A stretch of DNA of 64,000 bases from UBA2137 sp963740205 (GTDB lineage Bacteria > Pseudomonadota > Alphaproteobacteria > Micavibrionales > Micavibrionaceae): positions 496,001 through 560,000 of the forward strand of contig CAVUDD010000002.1 in assembly GCA_963740205.1 (NCBI GenBank). Reading direction: 5' to 3'. Shown here piece by piece: positions 1 to 8,215 of this stretch. A program made the position numbers and the translations under genes. Positions within the stretch are counted from its first letter, which is position 1. Every line of letters begins with the position of its first letter. Under the pieces are notes generated by a model. The model saw only the letters and a list, made by a program, of their open reading frames with translations, did not search any database and was not told the DNA's origin.

Positions 1-134
1 GCAAACAGGAAGCCCGCTTTCAATGGAGACGTGCCCTAAGCAACATAGATGTTGAGGAAGACAAACCAGCCATCGAAGCCAAAATAGATAATGGACTTAA
101 AGATCCAGAGACTATGAAAGAGGCAAAACGTTAA
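1..134 (+). CDS. TPR-repeat protein, C-terminal end (partial)
   Basis: The frame starting at base 3 is open from the window edge to TAA at 132-134 and encodes the last 43 residues of a protein. It contains KQEARFQWRRALSN, which matches the final TPR helix seen at the C-terminus of large alphaproteobacterial tetratricopeptide-repeat proteins (usual pattern 'EARFQWRRAL'). The rest lies outside the window, so the total length and role cannot be told. It converges with the PodJ-like gene, leaving only four bases between the two stop codons, which supports both ends. Confidence 0.6.
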   Translation, partial: KQEARFQWRRALSNIDVEEDKPAIEAKIDNGLKDPETMKEAKR

Positions 135-138
135 GCTT

Positions 139-1578
139 CTACTGAGAAGAACCAAATTCAGCAGGCGTATTCAGTTCAAATTCCTCAGCAAGCATATGCA
201 CCAACAGGTCTTCTGATGCCCGACCTGTTGGGTCTAAATTATGTTTCTTTTGATAAGCCGTTACAGCGTCACCAGTTAGAGGTCCTGGAATACCGTCCGC
301 TGGCCCAGGGTACATACCCATGCGCATAAGCTGTTCCTGAATTTGTGCGATCACCACGGCTTGTGAACCAGGTGAGAACTGTGAAGTCTCCTGCGTTGTC
401 GTCACCTCTTGAGCAACAGCTTTTGTATTAGTTTGTGCAGGCTCGGTAGCTTCAGGCGCAGTCACTCTACTTTCTTCAACAGGAGCAGTATCTGCTTTTG
501 TCTCAGATATTGTTTCTGGTGTCTCAACCATCTTTGGTTTTAACGCGGGGCGTAAAACGGATATACGAGACACAAGATTTTCAACATCTCGTGGTGTCAG
601 ACCCATTTGCTCGGACAAACTCCCGAGAGCTTGAATAGCTTCAGGGTTACCGTCATCGGCAGCAAGCTTATACCAATAAAGTGCCTCATCAGGTTGTGCA
701 GAACCAGTCAAACCATTCTCATATATCAAACCAAGGTTATAGGCGGCTTCATTTACGCCATTAGCAGCAGCGCGCTCGAAATAATAAGCAGCTTGTGCAA
801 CATTATGTTCGACACCAACGCCCTCAATATAGGATATCCCAAGATTATATTGCGCCTCTGGGTGTCCAATGGCTGACGCCGCTTTATAAAGCTCAATTGC
901 GCGCTCTTCATCCTTTGGTACGCCAAGCCCTTGCTGTGTTAAAACACCGAGATTATAACGCGCATTAGGAATGTTATTGTAAGAGGCCTCGTTAAACCAT
1001 TTGGCTGCCTTCTCGTAACTACCTTTAACACCCGCATGACCAGCAGTGTAAATCGCGGCAAGATCATGTTGTGCAGGACCTGAACCTTCAAAGGCCTTGG
1101 TTTCAATTTCTTTTACCAATGGAGGCAAACTTGCATCTGGAGTAATACGCTCGGAAACTGGCGTTTGTGGAGCGCGAGCCAAAAACGCATCAACAGCACG
1201 TTTTTCATCAGCTGCAAAATCACGCATGGAAGGCGCAGAAACCGTTGTTGTTTGTAAGGCGGTTTTATCACTATCAATATCAGTTGATGTATTTGTTTGC
1301 GTATTCTGCAATGTTGCCAAATCCTCAGCACGCATTGAATCTGTAGTTGCCACAGTCGATGTTGTGTCTGAACTTTGCGTATTTCCACTAGGTAAAGCTA
1401 TTTGAAAAGATGGCACATCAAACTCAAAATTGACTTTTTCCTTCGCATACCATGCGCCCGCACCGAGAAGTCCCACCAGCACGATTACGGAAGCGGTAAT
1501 TGCCATACGGCGCGAGCCTTCGCGCTCCTTTTGTATTTTCATGGGGTGACGATCATCAAAATCACCGTCCATGTCCAT
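139..1578 (-). CDS. PodJ-like polarity protein, C-terminal part (membrane segment, Sel1 repeats, peptidoglycan-binding domain)
   Basis: 479 residues from the first ATG. A single membrane helix lies at about 25-43, then a Thr/Ser-rich stretch, then about four Sel1/TPR-type repeats at about 165-330 (AQHDLAAIYTAG, ARYNLGVLTQQG, AQYNLGISYIEG, AAYNLGLIYENG), a Pro/Glu/Thr linker and a PG_binding_1-type domain at about 400-465. The upstream coiled-coil frame, this helix and the periplasmic Sel1 and PG-binding parts together have the architecture of PodJ, the polar scaffold of Caulobacter and relatives. The ATG at 1578 has no clear ribosome site, and the frame stays open upstream to about base 1660. 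It is therefore probably not a real start but the second half of the gene at 1649-2272 after a one-base insertion. Confidence 0.75.
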   Translation of the reverse strand: MDMDGDFDDRHPMKIQKEREGSRRMAITASVIVLVGLLGAGAWYAKEKVNFEFDVPSFQIALPSGNTQSSDTTSTVATTDSMRAEDLATLQNTQTNTSTDIDSDKTALQTTTVSAPSMRDFAADEKRAVDAFLARAPQTPVSERITPDASLPPLVKEIETKAFEGSGPAQHDLAAIYTAGHAGVKGSYEKAAKWFNEASYNNIPNARYNLGVLTQQGLGVPKDEERAIELYKAASAIGHPEAQYNLGISYIEGVGVEHNVAQAAYYFERAAANGVNEAAYNLGLIYENGLTGSAQPDEALYWYKLAADDGNPEAIQALGSLSEQMGLTPRDVENLVSRISVLRPALKPKMVETPETISETKADTAPVEESRVTAPEATEPAQTNTKAVAQEVTTTQETSQFSPGSQAVVIAQIQEQLMRMGMYPGPADGIPGPLTGDAVTAYQKKHNLDPTGRASEDLLVHMLAEEFELNTPAEFGSSQ

Positions 1579-1648
1579 TGCCCAGATATCATCGGCCGCA
1601 GGTTTTTGTGTTACAGGTGTATCAATATAGATTTTTTCAGGTCTTGGA

Positions 1649-2272
1649 TTAGCAAGTCCCCTGATCCGTTAACATTACGAGAGCCTTTGCACGTAAAGTT
1701 TCTTGTGTGTGCAAAATCGTTTCTTCAAGGCCTTCCATCTTTTTAAGTAATTTCACGCGGTCATCATTTACATGCTCAATACGGCGCGATAACTTGTCTT
1801 GTGTGCCGGCAACCTCGTCAATCTTAACAAGGGCTGAGCCTGTAGTTGTTTCAACAGTATCTATTCGACTTCCGAGTTTCTTTTGGTTGTCATCAAGGGC
1901 TTTGTTACCTGACTCGACCTTTTTAATCTGGGCATAAAGTGCACGTTGGTTTTCCTCAATGAGGCGACGCCACTTCTCAAGGTTCTTCATATTCGTCGAA
2001 CGGCTGATTTTGTTTTCCAGCGTAAGAAAGATTTTTTCTGCCTGATCGCTTTTGTCTTCCAATGTCATCAAAGTTTGACGCGTGCTATCAATTTCACGCC
2101 ACAGCTTTTCACGCTCGGCCTCATCTTGGCCAAGGCGCTGATTAAGCTCGGAGAGCATATTCATCAAACGTTGCGAGGCAGGGCCTGTTTCATTATCACG
2201 CTCAATAGGCTCGCGTCGAGGTGCGGCCTCATTAGTATTGGCTATGGAAAAACGAGGTCTTCTTTCAGGCAT
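1649..2272 (-). CDS. PodJ-like polarity protein, N-terminal coiled-coil part (frameshifted)
   Basis: 207 residues, rich in Glu, Lys, Arg and Leu with heptad spacing from about residue 30 to 195, so a long cytoplasmic coiled coil. The frame stops at TAA 1649-1651 right after a CCCC run (1658-1661; GGGG on the coding strand). Removing one G joins it to the membrane/Sel1/peptidoglycan-binding frame. The junction then reads TDQGLANPRPEKIY and gives one protein of 710 residues ending at base 139. PodJ-like proteins organise a cell pole, with a cytoplasmic coiled coil and a periplasmic part that touches peptidoglycan. The family call rests on architecture, not a search. The gene may be truly broken or the extra G may be a sequence error. 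Confidence 0.7.
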   Translation of the reverse strand: MPERRPRFSIANTNEAAPRREPIERDNETGPASQRLMNMLSELNQRLGQDEAEREKLWREIDSTRQTLMTLEDKSDQAEKIFLTLENKISRSTNMKNLEKWRRLIEENQRALYAQIKKVESGNKALDDNQKKLGSRIDTVETTTGSALVKIDEVAGTQDKLSRRIEHVNDDRVKLLKKMEGLEETILHTQETLRAKALVMLTDQGTC

Positions 2273-2512
2273 GGAATAATTCCGATCTTAAACTTAAATC
2301 TAAACAAATGTACCCGCAGGTATAGGGAATAGAGTTCCCGACTCTTTACGGATATATCCACAACCCTACATGTCATAACGTGATTTTGTAAAATAAATCA
2401 TGAGGAAAGCTGTGTTTTGTCCACAAATATTACTCTCGACACTTGCATTTCTAAAATGAATTTCGTAAGGATTGAGCAGAATTTTTTCATCACTCTGTAG
2501 GATAGTAATAAT

Positions 2513-3022
2513 ATGCTTTGTGAAACAGCCATCATGGATGATCCAATTTTCTTAAAAGAAGGTACGGTCATTAAAGATGCACTTAAAATTCTTGAAAATA
2601 AGAAGATTAGGGCAGCACCTGTAATTTCAGAAGACAACATTTACCTTGGTATGTTTGGTTACATCGACGTATTAAGCAGCCTCCTACCTAAATCAGCGCA
2701 AATTGAAGATGGGTTGGATAACTTAAATTTTGTAGTTGGCGGTGGGCTTACGCTTGCTGAACATTTAGGCTCAATTATATCCGAACCAATCGAAAATCAT
2801 ATGAATAAGGAATTCCCAGTTGTTTATCCTGATACTCCGATTTTTGAGTGCATTCGGCTCATTGTTAAAAATGGGGGGCCTATCCCGGTTATTGAGAAAG
2901 ACACCAAAAATCTCCATGGCATAATCAGTGCAAAAAATGCAGTTTTTGATGTTGAGAGAATACTTCTAGAGGCCGAACGTTACGGCAAATTTGACGACAA
3001 GGATAGCGTCGCAAACTCTTAG
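2513..3022 (+). CDS. CBS-domain pair protein
   Basis: 169 residues. Two CBS motifs are visible: residues about 8-60 (VIKDALKILENKKIRAAPVI..DNIYLGMFGYIDVL) and about 100-155 (PVVYPDTPIFECIRLIVKNG..PVIEKD..LHGIISAKNAVF). CBS pairs bind adenosine nucleotides and regulate partner proteins. Start ATG 2513 follows AGGAT at a reasonable distance; a second ATG at 2534 is possible. The gene ends 23 bases before an ArsB/NhaD-type carrier, so the two probably form an operon and the CBS protein may gate or report on the carrier (inference). No enzymatic domain is present. Confidence 0.75.
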   Translation: MLCETAIMDDPIFLKEGTVIKDALKILENKKIRAAPVISEDNIYLGMFGYIDVLSSLLPKSAQIEDGLDNLNFVVGGGLTLAEHLGSIISEPIENHMNKEFPVVYPDTPIFECIRLIVKNGGPIPVIEKDTKNLHGIISAKNAVFDVERILLEAERYGKFDDKDSVANS

Positions 3023-3045
3023 CCCATTCAGAAAGAACAAGAGAA

Positions 3046-4398
3046 ATGAAATTAGATGATGCGTTACACGGCTCAACTGGCGTGATTTTTGGCTGGGACC
3101 CTATGATTACAGCAACAGTCGTTTTGGTTGTTGCCTATGTGTTTATTTTTACCGAGCGCATTAACCGCGCGATCATAGCACTTTTAGGCGCTGGCCTAAT
3201 GATGTTCCTTGGTGTTCTCAACCAAGATCTTGCTGTTGAAGGCATTGATTTTAATACGATTTTTCTTCTCATTGGGATGATGGCGATTGTTGCCATTACT
3301 AAAAAGACGGGCATATTCCAGTTTGTTGCCATCTATTCTGCAAAAATGGTGCGTGGTAACCCGCGCGCACTGATGTTTACACTTGCCATTATTACTGCAG
3401 TCTTTTCAGCTCTACTTGATAATGTGACAACAGTTATGCTTATCGTGCCCGTTACACTTCTCTTAACGGAACAACTCAAGGTTTCTCCTTACCCCTTCCT
3501 GTTCTCACAAATTTTTGCATCAAATATAGGAGGCATGGCGACACTAATTGGTGATCCGCCTAACATTTTAATCGGATCTGCAGTAGGACTGAGCTTTACT
3601 GACTTCTTAGTAAACACAGGACCTTTGTCGCTCATTCTAATGGTCCTACTTCTTGGATTTTTTGATGTAATCTGGGGGCGCCGTTTCCAAACAAAAATGC
3701 GTGACCGTGCAACACTCACACGCTTTAAAACAGAGGGAATTGTTAAAGATAAAGAACTTCTCATTAAGTCCCTTTTTGTTCTCGCAGTCGTTATATTTGG
3801 CTTCATAGTAGGTCATGGTCACGGTTACGAGCCAGGCACAGTTGCTCTTACAGGTGCGGCTTTCTTAATGCTTTTGGACGTATATAAATTTAAACCCGAC
3901 CAGCAATCTCACAAAGTGCAGGCTGCTTTAAGTGAGGTTGAATGGGAAACAATTTTCTTCTTCATAGGTCTTTTTATAATCGTTTATGGCGTAGAACACA
4001 CAGGCCTTCTCGAGCTTATGGGACAAAAACTTCTGGAATTCACTGATGGTAACATGGCGGCCACAGGCCTTTGGGTGCTAGGTGCCTCCGCTATCCTCTC
4101 AGCCATTGTCGATAACATTCCGTTTGTTGCAACAATGATACCGCTTATTGAGGCAACCGAGGGTGCTTTTGGAGAGGGCGTTTCCATTGATCCTCTTTGG
4201 TGGTGCTTAGCAATTGGAGCCTGCCTAGGTGGAAATGGCTCTCTGGTTGGCGCAAGTGCCAACTTGATGGTGGCAAGTTATGCAGAACGTGCAGGACAAC
4301 GTATTTCGTTCTTTAAGTTTTTGAAACTAGGCTTCCCATTAATGCTGGGTACAGCAGCGATTGGAACTGCTTACGCATATTTCCGCTACTTTTATTAA
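3046..4398 (+). CDS. ArsB/NhaD-family ion transporter
   Basis: 450 residues with about eleven hydrophobic helices. The ion-transporter superfamily signatures are present twice: DNVTTVMLIVPVT plus ASNIGGMATLIGDPPNILIG in the first half, and IVDNIPFVATMIPL with GGNGSLVGASANLMV in the second, as expected for the inverted-repeat fold of ArsB/NhaD/SLC13-type carriers. Substrate cannot be deduced: family members move Na+/H+, arsenite or dicarboxylates. It is distinct from the true NhaD encoded at 62238. It sits directly behind the CBS-domain gene. Confidence 0.8.
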   Translation: MKLDDALHGSTGVIFGWDPMITATVVLVVAYVFIFTERINRAIIALLGAGLMMFLGVLNQDLAVEGIDFNTIFLLIGMMAIVAITKKTGIFQFVAIYSAKMVRGNPRALMFTLAIITAVFSALLDNVTTVMLIVPVTLLLTEQLKVSPYPFLFSQIFASNIGGMATLIGDPPNILIGSAVGLSFTDFLVNTGPLSLILMVLLLGFFDVIWGRRFQTKMRDRATLTRFKTEGIVKDKELLIKSLFVLAVVIFGFIVGHGHGYEPGTVALTGAAFLMLLDVYKFKPDQQSHKVQAALSEVEWETIFFFIGLFIIVYGVEHTGLLELMGQKLLEFTDGNMAATGLWVLGASAILSAIVDNIPFVATMIPLIEATEGAFGEGVSIDPLWWCLAIGACLGGNGSLVGASANLMVASYAERAGQRISFFKFLKLGFPLMLGTAAIGTAYAYFRYFY

Positions 4399-4455
4399 TA
4401 AATTTAGCTTATATACTAACCTTAAATCCCTTTTTATAGAAAGCAAACAACCGAC

Positions 4456-5358
4456 ATGAAAATTGGTATTCTCTCACGTGGCCCTGAACTTTATTCAACA
4501 AGAAGACTAATTGAGGCCGCTGAACAACGTGGGCATGAAGTTGAGGTTATCGATCCGCTTGAATGCTTTATGAATATCAATTCCACAAAAAACGAAATCC
4601 ATTTTCGCGAGAAAATCCTACATGTTGACGCTGTGATTTCACGCATTGGAGCCTCTGTCAGTTATTATGGTACAGCCGTTGTGCGTCAATTCGAAATGGC
4701 TGGAATTTATACACTTAACGGCTCACTGGCTATTACGCGCTCACGCGACAAATTACGCGCACACCAGATTTTATCGCGTAAAAAATTGGGCATGCCTGTT
4801 ACTGGTTTTGCACACTCAACAACAAATGTTGAACAACTTATTGAAATGGCTGGTGGTGCACCCCTCGTCATTAAATTGCTAGAGAGTGCTCAAGGTAAAG
4901 GCGTCGTCTTGGCAGAAACTAAAAAAGCAGCCCAAAGCGTTATCGAAGCATTCCGCGGATTAGATGCCCATTTCCTTATTCAGGAGTTCATCAAGGAATC
5001 TAGCGGTACAGACATCAGGTGTTTTGTCATTGGCGATAAGGTTGTCGCCAGCATGATGCGCCGTGCACAGGATGGCGATTTCCGTTCTAACCTGCACGCA
5101 GGTGGTATTGGCGAAAAGGTCAAAATTACACCTAAAGAGCGTAAAACTGCCGTTGCGGCTGCAAAAGCCATGGGACTTGATGTTGCGGGTGTAGACATTG
5201 TCCGCTCCGACCGTGGCCCCCTTATATTGGAGGTGAACTCATCGCCTGGACTTGAGGGTATTGAAGGCACTTCTGGAAAAGATATCGCGGGATTAATGAT
5301 AGAACATCTCGAGAAAAATATTACATCTTCGAAAAAAAGCCGTACTAATAAAGGGTAA
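4456..5358 (+). CDS. rimK: RimK-type ATP-grasp glutamate ligase
   Basis: 300 residues, the normal length for RimK. It starts MKIGILSRGPELYSTRRL and contains the RimK N-domain followed by an ATP-grasp fold: TRSRDKLRAHQIL near residue 95, APLVIKLLESAQGKGVVL near 135, LIQEFIKESSGTDIRCFV near 175 and the metal-binding ILEVNSSPGLEGIE near 260. RimK adds glutamate residues to the C-terminus of ribosomal protein S6. Its stop overlaps the next start (TAATG), so it is translationally coupled to an aspartoacylase-like gene, a common partner of rimK-type ligases. Whether S6 is the real target here is inferred from family only. Confidence 0.85.
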   Translation: MKIGILSRGPELYSTRRLIEAAEQRGHEVEVIDPLECFMNINSTKNEIHFREKILHVDAVISRIGASVSYYGTAVVRQFEMAGIYTLNGSLAITRSRDKLRAHQILSRKKLGMPVTGFAHSTTNVEQLIEMAGGAPLVIKLLESAQGKGVVLAETKKAAQSVIEAFRGLDAHFLIQEFIKESSGTDIRCFVIGDKVVASMMRRAQDGDFRSNLHAGGIGEKVKITPKERKTAVAAAKAMGLDVAGVDIVRSDRGPLILEVNSSPGLEGIEGTSGKDIAGLMIEHLEKNITSSKKSRTNKG

Positions 5359-6395
5359 TGGCAAAAAAACTCGTTATTGGCGGAGTGACAATCAAACCGG
5401 GAGAGCGGAAACGCATTCTCCTTGATGTTGCCAAGCTTTATGACTTTACCAATATGAATATCCCTATTGAGGTCATCCGTGGGAAAGAAGATGGCCCTGT
5501 TTTATTCGTGAGCGGGGCGGTTCATGGAGATGAAATTAACGGCGTTGAAATCATCCGCAGGCTCCTCAATAAAAAGGCTCTCAAAACAATCAAAGGGACA
5601 CTTATTGCCGTTCCCATCGTCAATGTGTTCGGCTTTAACACCAAATCCCGCTATTTACCTGATCGCCGTGATTTAAACCGTTGCTTTCCTGGCAGTCAAA
5701 CAGGCTCGCTTGCTGCACAAATGGCGCATACGTTTTTGACCGAGGTTGTTGACCATTGCACACATGGCATTGATTTACACTGCGCCAGCAATAACCGGGT
5801 TAATCTTCCTCAAATTCGTGGTTGGTTTGACGAAAAAATGCCTGAGCTCAAGAAAATGGCAAAGGCCTTTCGCTCACCTGTCATCGTCCACTCACCTATG
5901 CTGGAAGGCTCGCTTCGCCACGCCACCTATATGCGCGGCATTCCTATTCTCTTGTTTGAGGGTGGCGAGTCCTTGCGCTTTAACGAGAAAGTTATAGCAA
6001 GTGGCCTGACTGGCGTGATGAATGTCATGCGTGAATTAAAAATGCTTAAACCTTTAAAAGAGAAAAAGCATCCACATGATACCTTCACAGCAAAATCCAG
6101 CCACTGGCTTCGTGCCCCTCACAGCGGAATTCTGGCGGCAAGAAAGCAATTGGGACAGCGCGTTAAAAAAGGTCAAGTCATGGGCGTTATCTCTGATCCG
6201 TTTGGACAGGATAAACATGAAATTCGGGCCAAGCGTAAGGGGATTATTATCGGCATAAGCGCCTTCCCTCTTCTTAACAAGGGCGACGCCGTATTTCATG
6301 TGGCGACATTCGAGGACACTATAACGGTCGAGGAACATATCGATATTTTCGATGAACATCACAAAGTTAGAAGTAACGACCGTTTTCTGGATTAG
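5358..6395 (+). CDS. succinylglutamate desuccinylase/aspartoacylase family zinc hydrolase
   Basis: 345 residues. The M14-like zinc carboxypeptidase fold of the AstE/aspartoacylase family is recognisable: GAVHGDEINGVEIIRRL (zinc ligands H and E) near residue 55, the DRRDLNRCFPG arginine/asparagine motif near 100, and HGIDLHCAS with the third zinc His near 138. The C-terminal part (about 245-320) is a small beta domain (PHSGILAARKQLGQRVKKGQVMG). These enzymes cleave N-acyl amino acids. Overlap with rimK suggests a joint function, perhaps trimming or recycling of a RimK product, which is inference. Confidence 0.8.
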   Translation: MAKKLVIGGVTIKPGERKRILLDVAKLYDFTNMNIPIEVIRGKEDGPVLFVSGAVHGDEINGVEIIRRLLNKKALKTIKGTLIAVPIVNVFGFNTKSRYLPDRRDLNRCFPGSQTGSLAAQMAHTFLTEVVDHCTHGIDLHCASNNRVNLPQIRGWFDEKMPELKKMAKAFRSPVIVHSPMLEGSLRHATYMRGIPILLFEGGESLRFNEKVIASGLTGVMNVMRELKMLKPLKEKKHPHDTFTAKSSHWLRAPHSGILAARKQLGQRVKKGQVMGVISDPFGQDKHEIRAKRKGIIIGISAFPLLNKGDAVFHVATFEDTITVEEHIDIFDEHHKVRSNDRFLD

Positions 6396-6402
6396 TCTTA
6401 CT

Positions 6403-6474
6403 TGTCACTGCGAGCAAAGCGCGGCAGTCTAGAGAATGTAGAAGTGGATTGCTTCACATACGTTCGCAATGACA
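6403..6474. repeat. palindromic repeat, copy 1 ('GTCACTGCGAGC...GCAATGAC' type)
   Basis: Imperfect inverted repeat: tgtcactgcgagcaaagcgc at the left end and cttcacatacgttcgcaatg at the right, with a short spacer. It closely matches the element at 7479-7551 and resembles the elements at 53553 and 53938. It lies between the convergent 3' ends of the aspartoacylase-like gene and the sigma-factor gene and could fold into a long hairpin, possibly acting as a transcription end for both. Confidence 0.8.
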
Positions 6475-6495
6475 AAACTAGAATGCAATTCTATA

Positions 6496-7368
6496 TCACC
6501 CAAAAAGAAGCTTACTGTTAAAGTCATTCGAAAACGCATTGGCGGTTCTGGTCAATTTTTGCAAGGCTTTAACTTCAATCTGACGAATACGTTCCCTTGA
6601 AACACCATATATCTTACTCAAATCCTCGAGGGTGGATTTGTCATCATCATGTTGAAGATAACGCTCCTTGAGAATATGACGCTCTCTCTCGTTTAGCGGA
6701 GCCTCTTCAAATATTTTATAAAAATAATCTACCTCGGAAGCTTCCTCCAGAGTCTCAAAAGGAGAAGGTGTTTTATCCTGTAGAGTATTATGCAAGCTAA
6801 AGTCACTATCGGAATTTGAATTTAGCGGGGCGTCGAATGACTTCGTAATACCAGATCGACTGCTCTTCAAGTATAGAACTTCGTTTATTGAATGACCTGT
6901 TTTGTCGATAAACTCTCTCTGTTCTTCCTCGGTTAAGGCGACTACAGATGGCGCAACACCGCGATTTCTTATTAATTCACGGTAGGCATTGAAGAGATCA
7001 GCAAAATGACCTTTTTTCGTCCGCGGGGTTTTGATATCAGATTTATTTTTTTTCTCGTACATTTCGATGTTGGCATAAACCCACCACCCCGCATAAGTGG
7101 CAAGCCTGACCTCTTTGTCGAAATCAAAATCCTCTACAGCTTTCATAAAACCAAGACGCCCCTCTTGAACCAAATCCTCGAGGTCAACGCCTGAGCGCCT
7201 ATGAACTGGCAAAGCTTTTGCGTATATATAGCTCTCAAATTTTTCAAGCAACATAGACATCGCCCTTTCAGAGCCCTGCTCCTGTACAGCCCTGATAAGA
7301 GTATATTCATCTTCTTTGGTAAGAATTTTTTCGTCGGGCGAAGAAAGTTGAAAGGCAGCACGAACCAT
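6496..7368 (-). CDS. RpoH-like (sigma-32 type) RNA polymerase sigma factor
   Basis: 290 residues, typical of RpoH. Region 2 lies at about 40-115 (VDLEDLVQEGRLGFMKAVEDFDFDKEVRLATYAGWWVYANIEMYEKK) and region 4 at about 225-280 (LNERERHILKERYL..STLEDLSKIYGVSRERIRQIEVKALQKL). Region 2.4 and the RpoH box differ from the usual alphaproteobacterial RpoH sequence (RTKKGHFADLFNAYREL where QRKLFFNLR is expected). It may therefore be a second, diverged sigma-32 paralogue rather than the main heat-shock sigma factor. It is flanked on both sides by palindromic repeats. Confidence 0.8.
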   Translation of the reverse strand: MVRAAFQLSSPDEKILTKEDEYTLIRAVQEQGSERAMSMLLEKFESYIYAKALPVHRRSGVDLEDLVQEGRLGFMKAVEDFDFDKEVRLATYAGWWVYANIEMYEKKNKSDIKTPRTKKGHFADLFNAYRELIRNRGVAPSVVALTEEEQREFIDKTGHSINEVLYLKSSRSGITKSFDAPLNSNSDSDFSLHNTLQDKTPSPFETLEEASEVDYFYKIFEEAPLNERERHILKERYLQHDDDKSTLEDLSKIYGVSRERIRQIEVKALQKLTRTANAFSNDFNSKLLFG

Positions 7369-7478
7369 TATTATTATCCCTGTTAATACGCAGTCTTAAT
7401 TTTTTTATGTCTATAAAATTCTTTTACCTAATACATTCCAAAAAATCAATCTTTTCATAATAAAAACACCTTTCATTA

Positions 7479-7551
7479 TGTCACTGCGAGCGAAGCGCGG
7501 CAGTCCAGAGAATTAAAAAACTGGATTGCTTCACATACGTTCGCAATGACA
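7479..7551. repeat. palindromic repeat, copy 2
   Basis: Nearly the same as the copy at 6403-6474: tgtcactgcgagcgaagcgc on the left, cttcacatacgttcgcaatg on the right. It lies in the divergent gap between the RpoH-like gene and the methyltransferase gene. The two copies bracket the sigma-factor gene and are in the same orientation, so recombination between them could delete it. Confidence 0.8.
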
Positions 7552-7580
7552 AAAAGGAAAAAGAACCTATACTTCATTGA

Positions 7581-8201
7581 ATGAACACATCCGTTAAATC
7601 GCATTACGATAAATTGTCCAAAAGTTACGAGGATAAATGGCCAGCTTATAATCAATGCCAAATTGATTGGGTCTTAAAACTTTGGAGCCAAACAAATATG
7701 CCCTCCTCTTTTTTGGATATTGGCTGTGGCACGGGGCTGATGTTAAAGGCTCTGTATGACCAATACCCTCAACTCACCCTTGCTGGTGCGGATATCAGTT
7801 CAGGAATGTTGGAGAGGGCAAAACAGCGCCTGCCGAATGCTACATTTCACGAGGGCAGTCTTGAGGATAAAGCTTTCACCAAAACGCTACCCAGCGCGGA
7901 TGTGGTGATATCTCTTTCCGTTTTGCATCACTTACAAAGTGTGGAGGGGTATCTCGAGCTTCTCAAATCTAAAATGAATGATGGTGGGACATTATTCTTA
8001 TCCGCCTTTGCGCGTGATGGATTGGCTATGAATGCTCGTGATATCCTTTTCAGACATACACAAGACTTTCACACACGCGCACTGTCGCAAAAAGAACTCC
8101 GCATAAAACTGGAAACTACTTTTCCAAAAGCCAAAATACAGAGCGAGCTTCTCCACCCTGGACGCGCTTGGAAGGTACAAATTTACAAAATAAATATTTA
8201 G
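7581..8201 (+). CDS. class I SAM-dependent methyltransferase
   Basis: 206 residues. Motif I is FLDIGCGTGL at about 44-53, followed by AGADISSGML (acidic residue contacting SAM ribose), ADVVISLSVLHHL (motif IV region, about 110-122) and GGTLFLSAF. This is a Methyltransf_11/25-type Rossmann fold. No substrate-specific features are seen. The start at 7581 lies just after a palindromic repeat. The gene stops 14 bases before the start chosen for the next gene. Confidence 0.75.
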   Translation: MNTSVKSHYDKLSKSYEDKWPAYNQCQIDWVLKLWSQTNMPSSFLDIGCGTGLMLKALYDQYPQLTLAGADISSGMLERAKQRLPNATFHEGSLEDKAFTKTLPSADVVISLSVLHHLQSVEGYLELLKSKMNDGGTLFLSAFARDGLAMNARDILFRHTQDFHTRALSQKELRIKLETTFPKAKIQSELLHPGRAWKVQIYKINI

Positions 8202-8215
8202 GCTACCCTAGCTAT

